Source: Solirubrobacterales bacterium (GTDB lineage: Bacteria > Actinomycetota > Thermoleophilia > Solirubrobacterales > 70-9). From it: DNA of 14,377 nucleotides. Numbering within the stretch: position 1 is the stretch's first letter; each line of letters opens with the position of its first letter. The position numbers and the translations under genes are program-made. Below the pieces are notes generated by a model. It was not told where the DNA came from. It ran no database searches and was given only the letters and a program-made list of their open reading frames with translations. Where the stretch lies: positions 1-14,377 of the forward strand of contig JAUQWL010000242.1 in the NCBI GenBank assembly GCA_030835185.1. The letters run 5' to 3'. This document shows, one piece after another, positions 7,106 to 13,935 of the stretch.

Positions 7106-7137
7106 ATTATAATCGGCAGGTATAAGCCGCAGGTCAA
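7106..7137 (-). promoter_or_regulatory. rnpB promoter
   Basis: The minus strand has a consensus TATAAT (7106-7111) 6-7 nt before the predicted RNA start and TTGACC (7132-7137) upstream. The spacer is 20 bp, longer than the ideal 17, so the -35 assignment is less certain than the -10. Confidence 0.65.
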
Positions 7138-7286
7138 GCCGGATGGCGGAAATCACAGAACGACCACCGTTCTGACCGATCGGAAAGGACTCGGGGGTCC
7201 TTCATCCCCGGCGGAGCGACCGGTCGTCAGTACCTCCTCGGAGTCGACGGAGCCGGTGGCCGCAGCAGCGACCGGGGCAGGCGGGA
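7138..7286. other. lexA-rnpB intergenic region with two small inverted repeats
   Basis: AAGGAC-TCGGGG-GTCCTT (7185-7202) could act as a weak terminator for lexA, being followed on the minus strand by TTTCC. AGAACG-ACCAC-CGTTCT (7157-7173) lies just upstream of the rnpB -35 element and could be a second terminator stem or a protein-binding site. No gene is apparent. Confidence 0.35.
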
Positions 7287-7931
7287 TCAGACCGTACGGA
7301 AGACGCCGATCACTCTGCCGATAACCGAAGCGTCCGTGGTGACGATCGCTTCCATCGTGTCGTTCTCGGGCTGCAGTCGCAGGTGATCGTCCTCTTTGAA
7401 CAGACGCTTGACGGTCGCCTCTTCGTCATCGAGCATGGCCACCACGATCTGGCCGTCGTCGGCATCCGGAGTCGGGTGGACGACCACGTAATCGCCGTCC
7501 ATGATGCCGGCGTTCTTCATCGACTCGCCTCGGACCTCGAGTACGTAGTCACCTTCGCGGCCGCCGATCACCGACGGAACGTCGACGTAATCCTCGATAT
7601 TCTCCTCGGCCAGCATCCCGGAACCGGCCGAGATCCGTCCGAGCACAGGCAGCCCGCTACGGGACGGGCTTTCGGGCATCACCGCGTCGACCGCAGCATC
7701 GCGGGCACTCCTGGCCTTCTCGACCAGGATCTCGATCGCCCTCGGCTTGCTCGGGTCGCGACGCAGTACGCCGGCCTTCTCGAGATTGGCCAGATGCACG
7801 TGGACGGTCGACGAGGAATGTAGGCCGACCGCCTTGCCGATCTCCCTGACCGTAGGCGGATAGCCCGTCTTCTCAGCGTACCTGCCGATGAAATCGAAGA
7901 TCTCACGCTGCCGCTTGGTCAGATCAACCAC
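7287..7931 (-). CDS. lexA: LexA, SOS-response repressor and self-cleaving protease
   Basis: LexA represses DNA-damage genes and cleaves itself when activated by RecA-ssDNA filaments. The 214-residue product has the expected layout. The N-terminal winged helix (about 1-68) carries LTKRQREIFDFI and YPPTVREIGKAVGLHSSSTVHVHL. A linker follows, then the S24 peptidase domain. The cleavage site is A102-G103 in GRISAGSGML. The catalytic Ser is S137 (RGESM) and the catalytic Lys is K175 (ATVKRL). The GTG start is supported by AAGGAG four bases upstream. Two SOS boxes lie in its promoter, implying autoregulation. The upstream neighbour, tRNA-Leu, is divergent. Confidence 0.98.
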   Translation of the reverse strand: MVDLTKRQREIFDFIGRYAEKTGYPPTVREIGKAVGLHSSSTVHVHLANLEKAGVLRRDPSKPRAIEILVEKARSARDAAVDAVMPESPSRSGLPVLGRISAGSGMLAEENIEDYVDVPSVIGGREGDYVLEVRGESMKNAGIMDGDYVVVHPTPDADDGQIVVAMLDDEEATVKRLFKEDDHLRLQPENDTMEAIVTTDASVIGRVIGVFRTV

Positions 7932-7985
7932 AGCTCTCCTTAACCGGCCCGGACGGCCCGACGCTTCGTTTCCCTACGGATTCCC

Positions 7986-8015
7986 CGTATAGCGAACTCA
8001 TGTTCGTAGAGTAGC
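7986..8015 (-). promoter_or_regulatory. Candidate lexA promoter
   Basis: On the minus strand TATACG (7986-7991) is a plausible -10 element. The proximal SOS box (7993-8006) lies directly upstream of it, in the spacer region, where a repressor would block polymerase. The -35 (around 8010-8015) is weak. Confidence 0.45.
7993..8006. promoter_or_regulatory. SOS box 1 (LexA operator)
   Basis: CGAACTCATGTTCG matches the actinobacterial/Gram-positive LexA operator form CGAAC-N4-GTTCG with perfect half-sites. Confidence 0.9.
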
Positions 8016-8023
8016 CGGGACAG

Positions 8024-8037
8024 CGGACGTATGTTCG
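8024..8037. promoter_or_regulatory. SOS box 2 (LexA operator, one mismatch)
   Basis: CGGACGTATGTTCG keeps one perfect half-site and differs by one base in the other. It is centred 31 bp (about three helical turns) from box 1, on the same DNA face, which suits cooperative LexA binding. Confidence 0.7.
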
Positions 8038-8211
8038 CCCACCCGGATCTTCGCAAGGCGACAACCGGCCCGACCGGCCGATGTGCCTGCGTCAGCCGGA
8101 TCGAAGCCCTCGCGATCACCCGGTTCGCCGTGCCGGCTGGTTTGCGATCCGGGCGGGGCCGTACCCCCGCCCGGTTCGGCCGGGGCAAAGCGCGACCCAC
8201 CGCGCATTGCC

Positions 8212-8217
8212 TAGAAT
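8212..8217 (+). promoter_or_regulatory. -10 element of tRNA-Leu
   Basis: TAGAAT lies 12 bp before the mature tRNA start. No good -35 was seen. Confidence 0.45.
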
Positions 8218-8229
8218 CGTCGTCCCTCT

Positions 8230-8313
8230 GCGGCTGTGGCGGAATTGGTAGACGCGCAAGCTTGAGGGGCTTGTGTCCGAAAGGACGTGGAGGTTCGACT
8301 CCTCTCAGCCGCA
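8230..8313 (+). tRNA. tRNA-Leu (anticodon GAG)
   Basis: This 84-nt gene folds as a class II tRNA with a long variable arm. The acceptor strands GCGGCTG (8230-8236) and CAGCCGC (8306-8312) pair fully, followed by discriminator A. The anticodon stem CAAGC/GCTTG encloses loop TTGAGGG with GAG at 8264-8266, reading CUC and CUU codons. The variable arm GTCC-GAAA-GGAC and the T-arm GAGGTTCGACTCCTC are intact. The 3' CCA is not encoded. Confidence 0.97.
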
Positions 8314-8417
8314 TTGACGCCCGTCGTGAGAACCTCAGGCCGGAAAGCGGGCTTCAACCACTGCCGGCCTGCGGCCACGAACGGCGCCGATGGAGCCGGG
8401 CACGACGGGGCTGGGCC

Positions 8418-9248
8418 TCAGCCGCCGGCCTTTACGACATCGACCCGGTCGCCGGGTTCGATGAGCGCTTCGACGCGGATCCCCGGAAGGTCTTTGCCCA
8501 GGGTCTCGGCATAGTCGGCCAGATCGACGTAGGGCAGCTCGAACATCTCTCGCCAGGGCCGGTGTGCTTCGTAAATGATCACTGTCGACGGGGACAGGAT
8601 CTCGATCCAGCGCGGGATCGCCTCGGTGTCTTCCGGTTCGACCGCAAGCATCACCACGTCGGCCGGCAGTGCCTCCGCTACGGAGGTCACTTCGGATGCG
8701 TTGGTCATGCGGTGAAGGCCCTCTGAATAGTTGAGGATCTTGAGACCGCTCGGCAACGTGATGTGGAATCCTAGGTACGGTGCCTGCATGGGAAGCCGGA
8801 GCGCGGAGAAGGCGATCCTCGCCGCTTCGATGGGGTGTCGGGACAGCTGTTTGGCGTACTCGGCTTTCGCCGCAAGACTCTCGGGCGGGAGGATCGGCAG
8901 ATGCTGCCAGCTGAAGGTCGAGATCCGCACCCCCTCGAGCGAAACCGAACCCCCGGCGGCCACGCCGTGGGCGTTGCCCGCAGGCAGGGGGCTCTGATCG
9001 AGAATGGGATCGACGACGTCCGGTGAGGAGAGCAGATGCGTCGCCTTCAGCCGCTCGGGATCGGCATTGCGCAGCAGCTCGGCGAACAAGCCGCAGTGTT
9101 CGGGGTGCCCGTGGGTTGCGCAGAGCACGATCGACCCCGCGGGGAGGCTCTCCCAGCCGACCGCGGCACCGAACAGATCGACGCCGACGGTGTGACCGTC
9201 ATCGGACACGGTCACTCCTGACCAGCCGAAGTACCGTACCTCAGCCAA
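8418..9248 (-). CDS. Metallo-beta-lactamase-fold (UlaG-like) protein with variant metal motif
   Basis: The product (276 residues) starts MAEVRYFGWSGVTVSDDG, the usual beta-strand opening of UlaG-like metal-dependent hydrolases. The metal motif reads T-H46-G-H48-P-E50-H51, where the family standard is HxHxDH, so Asp is replaced by Glu. Later candidate ligands are H116 (SWQH), E176 (NYSEG, where relatives have an Asp) and H229 (YEAHRPW). The substrate is unknown. The TTG start at 9248 overlaps the radical SAM stop codon region by 8 bp, with AGAGG just upstream. This implies translational coupling and a shared pathway. A role as hydrolase or lactonase acting on the radical SAM product is an inference, and a non-catalytic role cannot be excluded. 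Confidence 0.82.
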   Translation of the reverse strand: MAEVRYFGWSGVTVSDDGHTVGVDLFGAAVGWESLPAGSIVLCATHGHPEHCGLFAELLRNADPERLKATHLLSSPDVVDPILDQSPLPAGNAHGVAAGGSVSLEGVRISTFSWQHLPILPPESLAAKAEYAKQLSRHPIEAARIAFSALRLPMQAPYLGFHITLPSGLKILNYSEGLHRMTNASEVTSVAEALPADVVMLAVEPEDTEAIPRWIEILSPSTVIIYEAHRPWREMFELPYVDLADYAETLGKDLPGIRVEALIEPGDRVDVVKAGG

Positions 9249-10692
9249 CCCTTGCCTCTTGACGTTCGGGGTCGGCCGGGGGAATCCGGTGTCCGCGTCC
9301 GACCTTTATCCAGTCCCGGGTCGCCCCCCACAGCAGTCGGGGTACATGGCGCTGCAGCCAGTTCCTGGGGTGCCAGAACCTCATCCGGCGTATCGCCCGT
9401 CGCGTCGCCCGGCCGTAGTACCTGCGAAGCAGACGGTTCATGTCGTTCGCGGGAAGCTCGGTCGGGACCACGAAGTGGGCCAGGTCGTACACCTCCCGGT
9501 GATCGGTGACGAGCCTGTCCTGATACTCAGCGTGGAGCATGGTCCCGGGCAGAGGTGTCAGCGGGGTCAGTTCGTAAAGGAGGATGTTCGGCCTGGCCTT
9601 GACGTAACGATCAATCCTGCGGAAGTCATCTTCGGTGTGCTCGGGAAGAACCAGGAACCCCGCACTCACGCCCACGCCGGCCCGCTCGAGGATGTCAAGC
9701 GCCCGCTCGTTGGTCTCGACCTGCGTGCGCTTGTTGACCGAGCTCAAGGCCCTGTTGTCAACCGCCTCGAGGCCCGTCATCAGGAGCTCCAGGCCGATCT
9801 TTCCCCAGCGTTCGAACGTATCCGGATTCTGCACGACGGTGTCCACCCGGCTGTACATGAAGAACCGCTTGCGAATCCCCCTCTCGACGATCAGGTCGTG
9901 AAGGCACTCCATCCGCCGGACGTTGGTGAAGGAATGGTCATCGGCGAAGATCACGAAATCCTCATCGAGACCCTCGAGCTCGTCCGCGACAGACTCCGCC
10001 GAGCGAGGCACGAAATGCCGGCTCGAAAAGACCTGACAGGAGCAAAAGCTACAGGGAAAGGGGCAGCCCATCGAAGTCTGAACCAGTGCAACCGGGCTCT
10101 CGTGGAGGTAGAAGTAGCGATGGCGGTCCCGTGCGGTCAACGAGCGGTCCGGTAGCGGCTGGTGATCAAGATTCGGGGGGATCGGGCGCGGCGAGGTGAG
10201 CTCGAGGCGACCGTTTTTTTTCACGGCGAGCCCGGCGATCTGCTCAATCCCCCGTACCCCGTCCGCGGACACCGCGAGCTCACCGGCCTCCCATCGGGCG
10301 ACGATCTCACGAAACGGTGCAACGCCCTCGCCCAGTACCACAGCATCAACCTGGGGGGCGGAAAAGTCCTGCGGACAGAGCGTCGCGTGGTGGCCACCAA
10401 CCAGCGTCATGACTCCGGGATCGTGCTGCCTGGCAACCCTCAGGACCTCGAGGGCGTTGTAAGTCTGCACGATCTGCGCGCTGACCCCGACCAGTTCCGG
10501 ACGGAAACGCTCCAGCGCCCCGCGAACGTCGCGATCGAAGTCCATGTCGAGGATCTCAACCTCATGCCCGGGAACGGCAGCAGCCAGGATCTCCAGACCA
10601 AGCGGCTCGACCTTGGCGAGGTTCTTGAGCCCGACTGTCAATCCACCTGCAGCCGGGTTGACGAGAAGGATCCTGGTCACGACTGCGAGCAT
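9241..10692 (-). CDS. B12-binding-domain radical SAM enzyme, HpnR-like (possible hopanoid C-3 methylase)
   Basis: The product (483 residues) begins with a Rossmann-type cobalamin-binding domain (about 5-140: RILLVNPAAGG, EPLGLEILAA, VSAQIVQTYNA, TLVGGHHAT, GEGVAPF). It lacks the DxHxxG lower-ligand motif, as many class B radical SAM methylases do. The radical SAM domain follows with the [4Fe-4S] motif C210-x3-C214-x2-C217 (GCPFPCSFC), then FADDHSF, IRKRFFMYSRVD, GLELLMTGLEAVD and LTPLPGT. The region from the cluster onward resembles hopanoid C-3 methylase HpnR as I recall it, so methylation of an unactivated carbon is plausible. The substrate is not proven, since no squalene-hopene cyclase is nearby. 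The ATG at 10692 has GGCAGG upstream and begins the conserved domain; longer frames to 10893 run through a hairpin-rich leader and are rejected. Confidence 0.9.
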   Translation of the reverse strand: MLAVVTRILLVNPAAGGLTVGLKNLAKVEPLGLEILAAAVPGHEVEILDMDFDRDVRGALERFRPELVGVSAQIVQTYNALEVLRVARQHDPGVMTLVGGHHATLCPQDFSAPQVDAVVLGEGVAPFREIVARWEAGELAVSADGVRGIEQIAGLAVKKNGRLELTSPRPIPPNLDHQPLPDRSLTARDRHRYFYLHESPVALVQTSMGCPFPCSFCSCQVFSSRHFVPRSAESVADELEGLDEDFVIFADDHSFTNVRRMECLHDLIVERGIRKRFFMYSRVDTVVQNPDTFERWGKIGLELLMTGLEAVDNRALSSVNKRTQVETNERALDILERAGVGVSAGFLVLPEHTEDDFRRIDRYVKARPNILLYELTPLTPLPGTMLHAEYQDRLVTDHREVYDLAHFVVPTELPANDMNRLLRRYYGRATRRAIRRMRFWHPRNWLQRHVPRLLWGATRDWIKVGRGHRIPPADPERQEARVG

Positions 10693-11070
10693 ACACCTGC
10701 CTGTAAGAAACAGGCCGAACTTCAGGCCTGTCCTGACGGTAGCTTCCATGCCCGACACGTCTAACCCAAACCGCTTATGAGGGACACCCTCAGTCAGGCA
10801 ACTGTGGACTGGTCCCGAAATACCGGGAACGAAGTTGATTCTCAACCGCAGCGCGGCCTGTGTTACATGCGGCAGTGCCTCTGATTTCTCCAAGACCCGT
10901 AGGACGTTTTCCTGGATATCTCCATTTCGACGACTGAGTGGGAGCGGGGCTTGAGCCGTTTGTCCAATACACCGCCGGTTCCCATGAGATCTCCGTCCTG
11001 GCGCTCAGCCCCTCCAGTCGGGAACCTGACCCGGCAGAGCGCAACCTGGGAGCGTCAGACACCCCTACGC
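10693..11070 (-). promoter_or_regulatory. Hairpin-rich untranslated leader before the radical SAM gene; candidate regulatory RNA
   Basis: These 378 bp carry no convincing gene on either strand and look less GC-rich than their neighbours. Several stems can form. GGTTCCC/GGGAACC (10977-10983 with 11020-11026) closes a 36-nt internal region. GTTGA-TTC-TCAAC lies at 10834-10846, TCCCG/CGGGA at 10813-10828, and TGAGGG-ACA-CCCTCA at 10778-10792. Two mutually exclusive hairpins come right before the start codon. I compared it mentally with cobalamin, TPP, FMN, SAM, glycine and c-di-GMP riboswitches and with tmRNA, 6S and SRP RNA, and found no match. Confidence 0.4.
10699..10731 (-). terminator. Terminator-like hairpin overlapping an anti-terminator/SD-side hairpin
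   Basis: On the minus strand ACAGGCC (10725-10731) pairs with GGCCTGT (10710-10716) and is followed by TTCTT, an intrinsic-terminator shape. Part of that 3' arm, GCCTG (10711-10715), can instead pair with CAGGC (10699-10703), next to the AGGTGT leading into the ATG at 10692. The two folds exclude each other, as in attenuators. Confidence 0.5.
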
Positions 11071-11976
11071 CTATACGGCGCTGCGGGCCATGCTTCGGGC
11101 GATCTTCACAGCCCAGCGCCCGACCTCGGGCTCGGGCAGGATCGCGTCGGCGCGGTAGAGTACGCGTTCCGGCACAGAGCACCGCTGGACCGCGCCGCCG
11201 ATGATGCTGTTCTGGAACATCGGGTCGAAGGCGACGAAGATCGGAACGACGATGACCCGGTCGGTCCGCCCCAGCATCTCATCGATCGCTGCGATGGTCG
11301 GTCGGCGGTTGTAACGAACGAGGTGCCCGCACCAGGCGTGGGCCGAAGCGGCAACGTCGAGCTCGGTTTCGGCGAATGTTCGAATTTCGCTGAAGAACCG
11401 ATTCCACTCGTCCTCGAAATCGGCACTGCCGTAGCCGACCAGGACGAGGCCGTCGCAGGATTGGTCGCTTTCGGGTCTGCGGCCGACTATCGCACGAACG
11501 CGTCTGGCCAGATTCGTGCAGACCAGATCGGAAAAGTCGAGCAACGGTGCGAAGCTGAGCTCGGCGCGGGCACGGTAGATCTCGATTCCTTCCCCGCTGA
11601 GCTCGGCCACTCGGGCGGGGTCCGACGCCAGGCCGCAGATCGTCGGAATGTCGTCGAAGCTGTGATCGCTAATCGTCAACAGTAGAGGTACGACGATCAC
11701 CCTGTTGACCCCGGCATCATCGAAAGCACGTAGCTGCGTGGCGATCGAGGGCTCGGTGTATTCCATGAATGCGGTCCGCACCTGGCTGACATCGGGCTCC
11801 GCGAGCAGGTCTGAGGCGACGTCGGCGTGAACGTCGAGCAGCATGCCGCGCCAAGCCGGCGAACGAGATCCGTGGCTGATCAGCAGGACCCCGGTCGGTT
11901 CGCCTCCTTCGTCCACGGTTCCGATCGAAACCGCACGTTCCTGTTCGGCGATGTGGCTTGGATCCGGCAAGAGCAC
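11071..11976 (-). CDS. CbiX/SirB-like chelatase-fold protein, two repeats
   Basis: Proteins of this fold insert cobalt or iron into sirohydrochlorin or related tetrapyrroles. The product (up to 301 residues) has two chelatase-like halves. The first (about 28-150) has LLISHGSRSPAW with H35, FMEYTEPSIATQL, VIVVPLLLTISDH with H105, and IEIYRARAEL. The second (about 176-295) has LVLVGYGSADFEDEW, where the SHGS histidine is replaced by Tyr, and VIVVPIFVAFDPMF. Tandem halves with one active site occur in long CbiX/SirB proteins. The start is uncertain: GTG at 11976 has a weak CGAG upstream, and an in-frame GTG at 11916 would remove 20 residues before the fold begins. Its location upstream of a B12-binding radical SAM gene suggests a link to cobalamin supply, which is an inference; a role in siroheme is also possible. 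Confidence 0.85.
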   Translation of the reverse strand: MLLPDPSHIAEQERAVSIGTVDEGGEPTGVLLISHGSRSPAWRGMLLDVHADVASDLLAEPDVSQVRTAFMEYTEPSIATQLRAFDDAGVNRVIVVPLLLTISDHSFDDIPTICGLASDPARVAELSGEGIEIYRARAELSFAPLLDFSDLVCTNLARRVRAIVGRRPESDQSCDGLVLVGYGSADFEDEWNRFFSEIRTFAETELDVAASAHAWCGHLVRYNRRPTIAAIDEMLGRTDRVIVVPIFVAFDPMFQNSIIGGAVQRCSVPERVLYRADAILPEPEVGRWAVKIARSMARSAV

Positions 11977-12489
11977 CTCGATAATGATTCGGCTTGGGGG
12001 TTCAGCTCAGGGTTACCTGACACGTCTGTGCTCGACAAACTAACACCCGAGAAGACGGCCTGATCGCCGGGCCACCCTGAGGGCGAGGTTGGCTTCGCAG
12101 AAGCGCGCGCTTGGCCTTGGCCGGGTGCAATCGCGGGCCGGAACTGTCGGGCGAGCGTAAGTACTGCCCGCGCGTGACGACGAAGCTTCCTCCGCGTCAG
12201 GGCAGCCGGCCCGAACTCCACGACGAATGCCGCCGTCCCGAATCGGTGGTGAAGCCGGCCGATCGCGCTGCCCGGGGGAGTAATGGTCTCACCGGCGCTC
12301 GCCGCGCCGTATCCTGATCGGCCGGCTCCCGACAGATCGATCCCAGGCACCCCGAGTCGGACCCGGTGCCGGCCGGGCCGGAGCTGCCGCGAGGAGAATC
12401 CCGGGCACCGTTACCGTGAGCGCGGCCGGCGATGGTGAGGCGATTCGTCGCAGCCGGGAGCCGGAGTGGGTGCTGGGATAATCCATCCC
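11977..12489. other. 513-bp intergenic region without a convincing gene
   Basis: Frames here (for example minus 11880-12350 and plus 12111-12317) show no recognisable domain, no ribosome-binding site and low-complexity translations. CAGG-GTTA-CCTG (12008-12019) is a small inverted repeat upstream of the CbiX-like gene. GACACGTCT (12019-12027) also occurs at 10754-10762 in the radical SAM leader. The right end holds the photolyase promoter. Much of 12100-12440 has no feature I can name. Confidence 0.5.
12474..12482 (+). promoter_or_regulatory. Extended -10 promoter of the photolyase gene
   Basis: TGGGATAAT is an extended -10 (TGn-GATAAT). Its last T is followed by exactly 7 nt and then the GTG at 12490, so transcription would begin at or next to the start codon. 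The -35 region is weak. Confidence 0.6.
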
Positions 12490-13935
12490 GTGACAGGGAG
12501 GGGAAACGGAGAAACGTCGATCGTCTGGTTCAGGCGGGACCTGCGACTGCACGATCTGCCGGCGCTGGCCGAGGCTGCCGGGTCGGGAAACGTGCTGCCC
12601 TGTTTTATCTTCGACGAACGGCTTCTGGGCGGAGCACGGTTCGTATCCCCCACCCGTGTGCGCTTCATGCTCGGATGTCTGAGCGACCTCCGGCAGTCCT
12701 TGCAGGATCGGGGGTCCGAGCTGGTCCTGCGGCGAGGCAGTCCGGAATCCCTCATGGTCGACCTGGCGTCTGCATGCAACGCAACCCACGTCCACTGGAC
12801 CCGGGATGTATCCCCCTGGTCGCTGTGGCGCGACAGGCGGGTCGAAACAAGCCTCGCCGATGCGGGGATCGGCCACACCGCCCATCCGGGTGCCTACGTC
12901 GTCGACGATCCCGGTTCGATCCTCTCCGCCAAGGGCACTCCGTATACCGTCTACTCGCCTTTCTACAAGACCTGGCTCGAGGTCGAACGACGGGAGCTCG
13001 AAGATCCACCCGACGCGATCACCACCCCCGGTGGAATCGATCCGGGCGAGCTGCCTTCCCTCGAGGAGCTCGGGTTCGAGGGCAAGGCGGCAGGGACTGC
13101 TTTCGAAGCAGGCGAAACTGCCGCAAGGGAAGCTGCCCGCTCCTACCTGAACGTCGGGCTCTCCGGATACGCCGAAAGCCGGAACAGCCCGTCCGGTGGG
13201 TCATCCCGGCTCTCCCCCTACATACGCTGGGGCTGCCTGTCCCCTCTCGAGCTCGAGATCAAGCTCGGCCTGCGGGACGGTGAGGGTCCACGCGTTTTTC
13301 GCAGGGAGCTCGCCTGGCGGGAGTTCTATGCCTCGGTTCTCGGCAACTTCCCCGAAGTGGCTGCGCTCGAGTTCCAGGAGCGATACCGCGGCACCCTCGA
13401 GTGGCATTCGGACGAGAAGCTGCTCGATGCCTGGAAGCAGGGCAGGACGGGCTATCCGCTGGTTGACGCCGGCATGAGGGAGCTGCTGCGCGACGGCTGG
13501 ATGCACAACCGGGTACGCATGGTCGTCGCGTCCTTCCTGACCAAGGACCTCCACCTCGACTGGCGCGAGGGTGAGAAGTGGTTCATGGAGCGGCTGGTCG
13601 ACGGTGACATGGCCTCCAACAACGGCGGCTGGCAATGGGTGACCTCAGTCGGCACCGATCCCGCTCCCTACTTCCAGCGCATGTTCAATCCGATGACCCA
13701 GCAGGAGCGTTTCGATCCGAAGGGCGAATACGTGCGTCGCTGGGTCCCCGAGCTGCAGCATTTCTCCGACGAGCATCTGGTCCGGCCGTGGCTGGCGGAC
13801 GACGAGGAGCAGGAGCGCTGCCGCTGCGTGATCGGCAGCGACTACCCGGCCCCGATCGTCGACCACGCCGAAGAGCGGCGGCTCGCGATCGAGCGTTACA
13901 GGGCGGCAGCGGGTCCGCCGGCCGGTCTCACCTGA
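12490..13935 (+). CDS. phr: Deoxyribodipyrimidine photolyase (cryptochrome/photolyase family)
   Basis: The enzyme repairs UV-induced cyclobutane pyrimidine dimers using light and FAD. The 481-residue product has the N-terminal antenna-binding Rossmann domain (TSIVWFRRDLRLHDLPAL, PCFIFDERLL, RFMLGCLSDLRQSL) and the C-terminal helical FAD domain. The FAD domain includes SRLSPYIRWGCLSPLE, RELAWREFYASVLGNFP, AWKQGRTGYPLVDAGMREL, GWMHNRVRMVVASFLTKDL, DGDMASNNGGWQW (N377-N378) and GTDPAPYFQRMFNP. These match class I CPD photolyases, including the tryptophans of the electron-transfer chain region. The GTG at 12490 is preferred because an extended -10 sits 7 nt upstream, implying a leaderless message. 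A GTG at 12466 preceded by GGGAG is the alternative and adds 8 residues. Its stop overlaps the converging phosphatase gene by 8 bp. The antenna chromophore cannot be predicted. Confidence 0.96.
   Translation: MTGRGNGETSIVWFRRDLRLHDLPALAEAAGSGNVLPCFIFDERLLGGARFVSPTRVRFMLGCLSDLRQSLQDRGSELVLRRGSPESLMVDLASACNATHVHWTRDVSPWSLWRDRRVETSLADAGIGHTAHPGAYVVDDPGSILSAKGTPYTVYSPFYKTWLEVERRELEDPPDAITTPGGIDPGELPSLEELGFEGKAAGTAFEAGETAAREAARSYLNVGLSGYAESRNSPSGGSSRLSPYIRWGCLSPLELEIKLGLRDGEGPRVFRRELAWREFYASVLGNFPEVAALEFQERYRGTLEWHSDEKLLDAWKQGRTGYPLVDAGMRELLRDGWMHNRVRMVVASFLTKDLHLDWREGEKWFMERLVDGDMASNNGGWQWVTSVGTDPAPYFQRMFNPMTQQERFDPKGEYVRRWVPELQHFSDEHLVRPWLADDEEQERCRCVIGSDYPAPIVDHAEERRLAIERYRAAAGPPAGLT

Noticed and set aside
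6751..7156. Several reading frames on both strands
   Set aside because: They lie inside the RNase P RNA gene and have no protein-family features.
8031..8726. 231-codon plus-strand frame across the tRNA-Leu
   Set aside because: It overlaps a clear tRNA and the 3' part of the MBL-fold gene; the translation is an artefact of high GC.
10777..10884. 35-codon plus-strand frame (MRDTLSQATVDW...) in the radical SAM leader, possible peptide precursor
   Set aside because: No ribosome-binding site, codon use unlike the neighbours, and the frame coincides with inverted repeats better explained by RNA structure on the other strand.
10693..10893. N-terminal extension of the radical SAM protein to 10893
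   Set aside because: The extension has mixed third-position bases, runs through several perfect hairpins, and has no family similarity; the cobalamin-binding domain begins right after the ATG at 10692.
10981..11030. tmRNA, SRP RNA or FMN/TPP riboswitch-like fragments (GGGGCTGAG, CCGGCGGTG)
   Set aside because: Only short partial matches; the other obligatory parts, such as the tRNA-like end, the GGAAGG loop or the second riboswitch half, are absent.
10693..11070. Cobalamin riboswitch in front of the B12 radical SAM gene
   Set aside because: No B12 box (AGCCAGGAGACCTGCC-like) and no GCCACTG element on the minus strand.
11880..12350. 156-codon minus-strand frame upstream of the CbiX-like gene
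   Set aside because: It overlaps the CbiX start in another frame, has no ribosome-binding site and no recognisable domain.
12289..12885. 198-codon minus-strand frame over the photolyase start
   Set aside because: It is an antisense shadow of the photolyase, whose plus-strand frame has full family motifs.
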